From Symsagittifera roscoffensis (taxonomy: Eukaryota > Xenacoelomorpha > Acoela > Convolutidae), in contig NC_087071.1 in NCBI RefSeq assembly GCF_963678635.1, positions 36,015,680-36,079,679 of the forward strand: a stretch of DNA of 64,000 nt, read 5' to 3'. The translations under genes and the position numbers were made by a program. The notes under the pieces were generated by a model that did not search any database, was not told the DNA's origin, and saw nothing but the letters and a program-made list of their open reading frames with translations. Of this stretch, positions 60,301-64,000 are shown piece after piece; position 1 is the first letter of the stretch, and each line of letters opens with the position of its first letter.

Positions 60301-63300
60301 AAGCTTCCGTGGCTGAGTTTTTAATGCATTTGACTCTTAATCTCTAGGGCGGTGGTGCGAATCTCAAAGGTAGCCGAATTTTTACCGATTCGAGGCTTAT
60401 TTCTAGTATTTATTATCGCACTTTACAGAGCTGCTTTTTGTAGTGTTCTGGCAAGTGTTTTTATAGTGTTCTCGCAAGCTTCTGTGTTCCAAATTTATTT
60501 TTCTTCAAAATTAAATCAGCAAATTAAAAATGTTCTATAAGAAGTAGAATGACATCATTTTTTCGTTTCAAAAACATTTTAGGCCACTGGCGAAACTATG
60601 TCTAGAAAAGAAAAGTTCAGTAAAATGACTTCAACGGAACACTGCTGTATTTTCGGTCAATTCTGCTAATCATTTTATCTGCTTGGATTTTTTATTTGAA
60701 TTGCCGGGCCATTAGCCAATCATATTCAACAACATGAATTTAATATCAAATTTTGGAAATACTGATTTTGGGCCTTTTAGTGCATAAGACCCAAATTTGT
60801 TTCTTCAAACTGAAATCTGCATATTAAAAATGTTGTACTAGCAGTGAAACTTCCAATGAAACTAACAGTTTTTCAGTGTTTTTTTTTTTTCATTTTTCTA
60901 TTCTCAATTTTATTTTTTCACTTAAATTAGCAAATCAAAAATATTCAATAAGCAGTTAAAGTTCTTCATTTTTTGTTTAGCCGGAGGCCTGGTTCTGGGG
61001 CTCTATTAACATCGGCACTACAACAAAAGTGGTGTTCTACGGCCACCAGCCGACCACTGAGCTTGGCCAGAAACTGGCTTATCTGAATACACTGGACTCA
61101 ACGGAAACTCAACCTGGTCAATTGATGAAGTTGTGGGAAGAGGTTGAGACTTTGTTGCCGAGTAAGCTAAACATTTACGATAGTATTGCAAGATAGAGCA
61201 ATTTAATCTGTTCAATTTGAATAATAATAATTAATAATAATTGTAGTTCCTGCGAATCGCAGAGGAGCTATCAGTAGGCCTTGACAGTCCTGTCGAGGAT
61301 AGTCCATTTGTATTATCTCCCATATTCCAGACTGTGTTATTTTGTTGAGCAATGCTCTTTTTTTGCGACTCAAGGCCGTTTTTGTGCGTCTAGAACTTTC
61401 ACGTGGTACCACTATTGCAGCCAAATTTGGTCAGGTTGTGGTAGACCTGAAGCTAGAGGTCAAGTAAGAGCTGATCTTCACACACACTTTCATTGCCATG
61501 GCATGGGATCGAATTCACGATCTGACGATTCTAAAGTGAACGCCTTACCACTATGCTAAGTGCCCCCCTTGAAAGATATTGACGAGTTTGAGCAGTAATT
61601 TTCAGAAAGAACTGTCAAAAGGTTGCTCAAAAACACCAATCGGTGATTGAAGCACTATATTTTTGCAATTATAATATACACTAATCTAGGTTGTTTTTAG
61701 AAGAATCTCGAAACACAAAATAAATTTAGACCAATTTGTTCCAGTCCCTCCCTCCCTCAGATTTTTTCTAAGGTGGTTTAAAATGAATTGGTGTTCTTAA
61801 CTATAAAAAACATGTCGGTATGCACAAGTGAACATTTTTTCACTACATTGCTTACATGGTAATTGCTGCATGAACAGTAATTAGGCAATTTTGTATTGTA
61901 ATTTTACCAGTAGGATGCAAAACTGGATGAGAGCCGAAGATTTTGAAGCTATTGTGAAAAGTATCCGAATTTGTTTTAGAATCTGAATTCGTCCAGTTTG
62001 AGAAAGGACGAGTGTTGGCACGAATGGGTAAACATGAAGAAGCTCTTCAAATATTCCAATCATTGGACAGGTTTTTCATCATGGCACAAGTAGAAGTGGC
62101 TCGACTAGTAAATCAGGTTAATAATTTGACTATGACGTAAAATGAGTTTTTTAGTCGTGAATGTTCTTCGTATTTGTGGTTTTTCTGAACTAATTAGCTA
62201 CTGTTAGATTATTTAGTGTTCTGCTCAGGGGCAGATCTAGGATTTTCCCGCCTCTTTTTCAAAATTTATGTCGACCTTTTTTTAGTTTGACAAAATTGAT
62301 TTTCCGAGCTCTCCCAAAGCATTAAAAATACCTAATTCGGTCTAATTTTCAGAGCCGCAGGTAAAATTCTGGAAAAAACGGGCCAAAAAAGGCGTTTTTA
62401 GGTTATTTTGAAAAATGTTGACCAAAGAATCGCGTTTTTTTGGCGCGAGCTTCCATCTCAAAATTAAGAAATATTGGCGCCTTTAGAAAAATCTTAAGGT
62501 CCGTCAGCTAAAAATGGATGTCTCAAATTAATAAAAGGGGGACTCTTTGGTAGGTTCGGCACGGGATCGAATCCCTCCCCTCTTTCCCTAAACCCGCTGG
62601 TGGTTCTGCTTAAGTGAAAAAACATATATTCACTATTGTTTCAATTGAATTGTGGAACAACAGATAAACAGGTAGGGTTAATCCCCCTCCCACTACGAGC
62701 GAGTCGCGGGGCAAATAGTCTTCCTCTTTTGGTACTATTTTACGACAGAACTACTTACTTAACGTAATATTGTTGGTCGACTAACCTAAAACATTTATAG
62801 AAGCTCCTTGAACTCCTCAATTATTGAGTAAGGCTGGCCGAGAAAGAGCGCCTTTTTTGATCGAAACTGTCCATGCTGAAACGGCATTTTTTGTGCAAAC
62901 TCTTAAAAATTTGCTTAAGGCGCGAAATTTTTTGCGCCCAAATAATGATAACTTGGTGTTTTGGGTGAGCTTTTAAACTAATTTTCGTCGACCTAAGAAA
63001 AAGTTATCAAGAAATTTCTGAAAATTCGACCCAGGTAGGCACAGCTTGCGTGGACTTTCAAAGCTTTTATACCTTCTTGTTAACTTGCCTTTTTTTTAGG
63101 TAAAAGGTGACTGGGAAAAAGCTGTACGAATTCTGAACGACACAACCGAACTAGTGCCTCGTTCCGATACAGTCCTACGAGAGCTAGCCTTCCTTCATCA
63201 CGAGAAAGAGAACTTCAACCAAGCAGGAGACTTCTTCAGAAATGCGGCTCTTTTATCGTCTCAAATAGAACAACAGATTGAAGATTTGGATCACGCTTTT

Positions 63301-63420
63301 GAAAATTTCGCCATGCTTCCGAGTTGTTCGGAAACTGAAAATAAAAAGAAACAAATTGAAAGTTTGAAGCTACATTTTAAAGCCATTGCCCATAATGAGT
63401 ATACGGCGTTCAGAAACTAA
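56725..63420 (+). CDS. Type II membrane protein with JMJD8-like pseudo-JmjC domain and TPR repeats (spliced, 7 exons)
   Basis: Coding exons: 56725-57374, 57762-57840, 58385-58529, 59737-59855, 60981-61161, 61980-62116, 63100-63420. Phases all match and give 543 residues from the first in-frame ATG. Layout: a charged cytosolic N-terminus; one transmembrane segment (about 44-61, HILAYFVIAILVCLYAF); a presumably lumenal region; a cupin/JmjC part (about 244-350) with VVKGRTRLFVYP and MECILEKGDIVHIPEAW; and a TPR region from about 392 (FEKGRVLARMGKHEEALQIF, ELAFLHHEKENFNQAGDFF). JMJD8, the nearest family I recognise, is an ER-lumenal JmjC protein without TPRs. The metal-binding H-x-H/D and the later His are not present: FKMSPSGP and AWFWG occupy those places. 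Enzyme activity is therefore unlikely and a scaffold role likely. One intron is GC-AG. Confidence 0.85.
57762..57840 (+). CDS. JmjC/TPR gene exon 2
   Basis: It encodes QIRDSQILSSNRKSLLKTKT followed by FFPDEW. The acceptor TTTTATAG precedes 57762, and the donor GTTAGT starts at 57841. Phases fit both neighbours. Confidence 0.75.
58385..58529 (+). CDS. JmjC/TPR gene exon 3 (first half of JmjC core; GC donor)
   Basis: It encodes LGTTLSSTGFKMSPSGPTMV followed by GVVKGRTRLFVYP. The place where JmjC enzymes carry the H-x-H/D metal ligands reads FKMSPSGP. The donor that keeps the frame is GCAG/GCTAGT at 58530; the GT four bases on would create an in-frame TAG. Confidence 0.82.
58751..58960. mobile_element. 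Foldback (palindromic) element, copy 2
   Basis: The left arm starts GGGTTACGTAGCAGTATTTAG and continues ACAAC..CAGTAAACAGACAATTACTGTATTAACCAATCAG. The right arm is its inverse (GATTGGTTAATACAGTATTTGTCTGCTTACTG, GGTTGTCTAAATACAG, to 58956). The centre is an AT-rich AATAAATAATTATT stretch as in copy 1 (37616). It is non-coding, in an intron of the JmjC/TPR gene. Confidence 0.82.
59035..59375. mobile_element. Diverged AAGAG-family MITE copy
   Basis: The body order is CGCAGCTTGACTTTTGATTTC, AAAAATTGTGAATAATTTTTAGTTTC, TTTCCCAGCGGGA, ending TTGAGTTCATTGACACTTTTCCC. It is strongly diverged, in the intron 58530-59736. Confidence 0.55.
59737..59855 (+). CDS. JmjC/TPR gene exon 4 (JmjC core)
   Basis: It encodes YEHDVDMLSWFQLIYPKLRR and RPMECILEKGDIVHI, the strand leading into the P-x-x-W-W-H motif of JmjC proteins. 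The donor GTGAGT starts at 59856. Confidence 0.85.
60140..60500 (+). mobile_element. tRNA-Leu-derived SINE, copy E
   Basis: It follows copy D over its length: ATTACGAACTTTCTTCTTTTC, AACTCGCAAATAAAAGTG, TAGCATTGGAAATTGCATATC, a tRNA-like core (60303-60376) with CGTGGCTGAGT and a damaged B box, and the tail AGAGCTGCTTTTTGTAGTG. It lies in the intron 59856-60980. Confidence 0.72.
60981..61161 (+). CDS. JmjC/TPR gene exon 5 (end of JmjC core)
   Basis: It encodes PEAWFWGSINIGTTTKVVFY; Trp replaces the expected His after the aromatic pair. A linker follows (GQLMKLWEEVETLLP). The donor GTAAGC starts at 61162; reading through instead gives a stop after 12 more codons, an alternative short isoform. 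Confidence 0.82.
61216..61571 (-). mobile_element. Second tRNA-derived SINE family, minus strand, with ATT tail
   Basis: On the minus strand from 61571: GGGGGGCACTTAGCATAGTG (A box TAGCATAGTGG), then an anticodon-like loop and GTGAATTCGATCCC (B-box-like), a body of about 270 bp, and an ATTATTAATTATTATTATT tail at 61221-61240. This is the head-body-microsatellite layout of a SINE. It lies in the intron 61162-61979. Confidence 0.65.
61980..62116 (+). CDS. JmjC/TPR gene exon 6 (first TPR)
   Basis: It encodes SEFVQFEKGRVLARMGKHEE followed by ALQIFQSL, a canonical TPR helix pair. It joins exon 5 in phase (A + AA). The donor GTTAAT starts at 62117. Confidence 0.83.
62226..62602. mobile_element. 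hAT-like MITE 2 (377 bp) with perfect 8-bp target duplication
   Basis: The left end is CAGGGGCAGATCTAGGATTTT; the inverse of the right end is CACCAGCGGGTTTAG. It is flanked by GTTCTGCT on both sides (62218-62225 and 62603-62610), an exact 8-bp target duplication as made by hAT transposases. The body shares ATTGATTTTCCGAGCTCTCC and following order with the element at 53694. It has no ORF and lies in the last intron of the JmjC/TPR gene. Confidence 0.9.
62611..63099. other. End of the last JmjC/TPR intron
   Basis: It has a more G+C-balanced stretch (CCACTACGAGCGAGTCGCGGG near 62690; GGCTGGCCGAGAAAGAGCGCC near 62832) that may be another transposon fragment. No family is recognised. Confidence 0.4.
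63100..63420 (+). CDS. JmjC/TPR gene exon 7 (further TPRs, stop)
   Basis: It encodes GDWEKAVRILNDTTELVPRS and VLRELAFLHHEKENFNQAGD, two more TPR-like units, then a charged helical tail ending in TAA (63418-63420). The acceptor is TTTTTTTTAG. Confidence 0.87.
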   Translation, partial: VKGDWEKAVRILNDTTELVPRSDTVLRELAFLHHEKENFNQAGDFFRNAALLSSQIEQQIEDLDHAFENFAMLPSCSETENKKKQIESLKLHFKAIAHNEYTAFRN

Positions 63421-63819
63421 TTTTTTTTGCAAAATAGTTTTGCGTTTTGTACAATTTCTACAAATCATAGTGCAATATTCGGTCAATTTAGTTCATTCTA
63501 TCTAATTGCAGTATCTTAGTGTTAGTCGAATTGATAATTTGCAGTCAAAGTTTTTAAGATATTGGAAGCCTAACTTGAAAGAATGATTAGGAGGCGTAGC
63601 CATAAGCGTGTGTGCCGAATAGCATGAGCTAGCTCATTGCTTTAGTAAGACGCTCAATCAGTAAAAAGAACAGCCCAGATTTTAAACTGAGTTTACATTC
63701 AAAAAGAGCATACTTTATCTGTGTAAATACAAACTCTGCATATTCTTGTGTTTTAAACGAAGTCACCAGATTTTCATTTATCTTCCGACTCCTCCAACTT
63801 CACAATTCTGCCTTGAATC
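63421..63819. other. 3' region of the JmjC/TPR gene and spacer
   Basis: No ORF is seen. There is no clear AATAAA before 63896. If the gene proposed at 63820 is not real, AATAAA at 63896-63901 would be the polyadenylation signal of the JmjC/TPR gene. Confidence 0.45.
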
Positions 63820-64000
63820 ATGGAAACCAAAAACCATTTTGCTGGAAAAGAAGGTTAATTAATATACTCTTCTCCAACATTGGTTTTTTTTAGCTAATAA
63901 AACTACTGGCCCAAAGTCTGATACCGGAAATACGAGTAGTACGATCGATTTGACACACGCTGAACAATCACGTTACATATTCGACTCATTCGTCTCATTT
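63820..64000 (+). CDS. Possible start of a further gene with a 40-nt intron (runs off right edge)
   Basis: ATG at 63820 opens METKNHFAGKE, then GTTAAT..TTTTTTTTAG (63854-63893, 40 nt) behaves as a minimal intron. The second part (63894-64000) is open to the edge in the joined frame and reads ANKTTGPKSDTGNTSSTIDL and onward. Unspliced, the frame stops after 12 codons. The protein is not recognised. It might be a separate gene 400 bp downstream of the JmjC/TPR gene, or chance. Confidence 0.4.

Overview
The window looks like genomic DNA of an invertebrate animal. It holds two spliced host genes with GT-AG (and two apparent GC-AG) introns: a Notch-pathway Deltex E3 ligase (WWE-WWE-RING-DTC), a gene type restricted to animals, and a membrane-anchored JmjC/TPR protein. 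Around them is AT-rich, repeat-crowded non-coding DNA. The sequence does not let me name a phylum.

Layout. Positions 1-23140 are a block of large Ty3/gypsy-like retroelement sequence, all coding on the minus strand and visibly richer in G+C than its surroundings. Read from right to left (5' to 3' for the element) it contains: an integrase truncated at its start and broken by one frameshift, fused to a C-terminal macro domain (23140-20597); a coiled-coil plus SGNH/GDSL-hydrolase ORF (20075-18465); two very large unrecognised ORFs (18301-15785 and 15851-11250); a 1,946-bp recent tandem duplication of the 3' end; a third, older fragment of the same 3' end; a non-coding leader with at least 14 copies of an ACCCCTCCGGATT-type motif; and a complete gag (3645-190) whose protease follows in the -1 frame and runs off the left edge. 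The simplest reading is the 3' half of one element followed head-to-tail by the 5' half of another of the same or a related family. No LTR pair could be demonstrated.

Positions 23502-42718 are deltex on the plus strand, eleven coding exons. Every junction keeps the reading frame and rebuilds both WWE domains, a complete C3H2C3 RING and the DTC domain. Its introns are filled with a tRNA-Leu-derived SINE, a MITE family with AAGAGTAATGAACG inverted termini (twice as nested pairs), a Tc1 transposase relic and a foldback element. Positions 42719-56687 are intergenic: more SINE and MITE copies, a composite of ancient duplications, two degenerate copies of a Mutator-like (MULE) transposase element, a hAT-like MITE with an imperfect 8-bp target-site duplication, and a diverged satellite-like array.

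Positions 56688-63420 are a seven-exon gene for a type II membrane protein with a JMJD8-like JmjC fold that has lost the expected metal ligands, followed by TPR repeats. A hAT-like MITE with a perfect 8-bp target duplication and a minus-strand tRNA-derived SINE sit in its introns. At the right edge (63820-64000) a further gene may begin, with a 40-nt first intron.

Functional links: deltex would act in the cytoplasm on Notch and ADP-ribosylated proteins, and the JmjC/TPR protein probably in the secretory-pathway lumen. They show no direct connection. The retroelement, which carries an apparently inactive macro (ADP-ribose-type) domain, ends about 360 bp upstream of the first recognised exon of deltex, itself an ADP-ribose-reading ligase; this is probably coincidence but is recorded.
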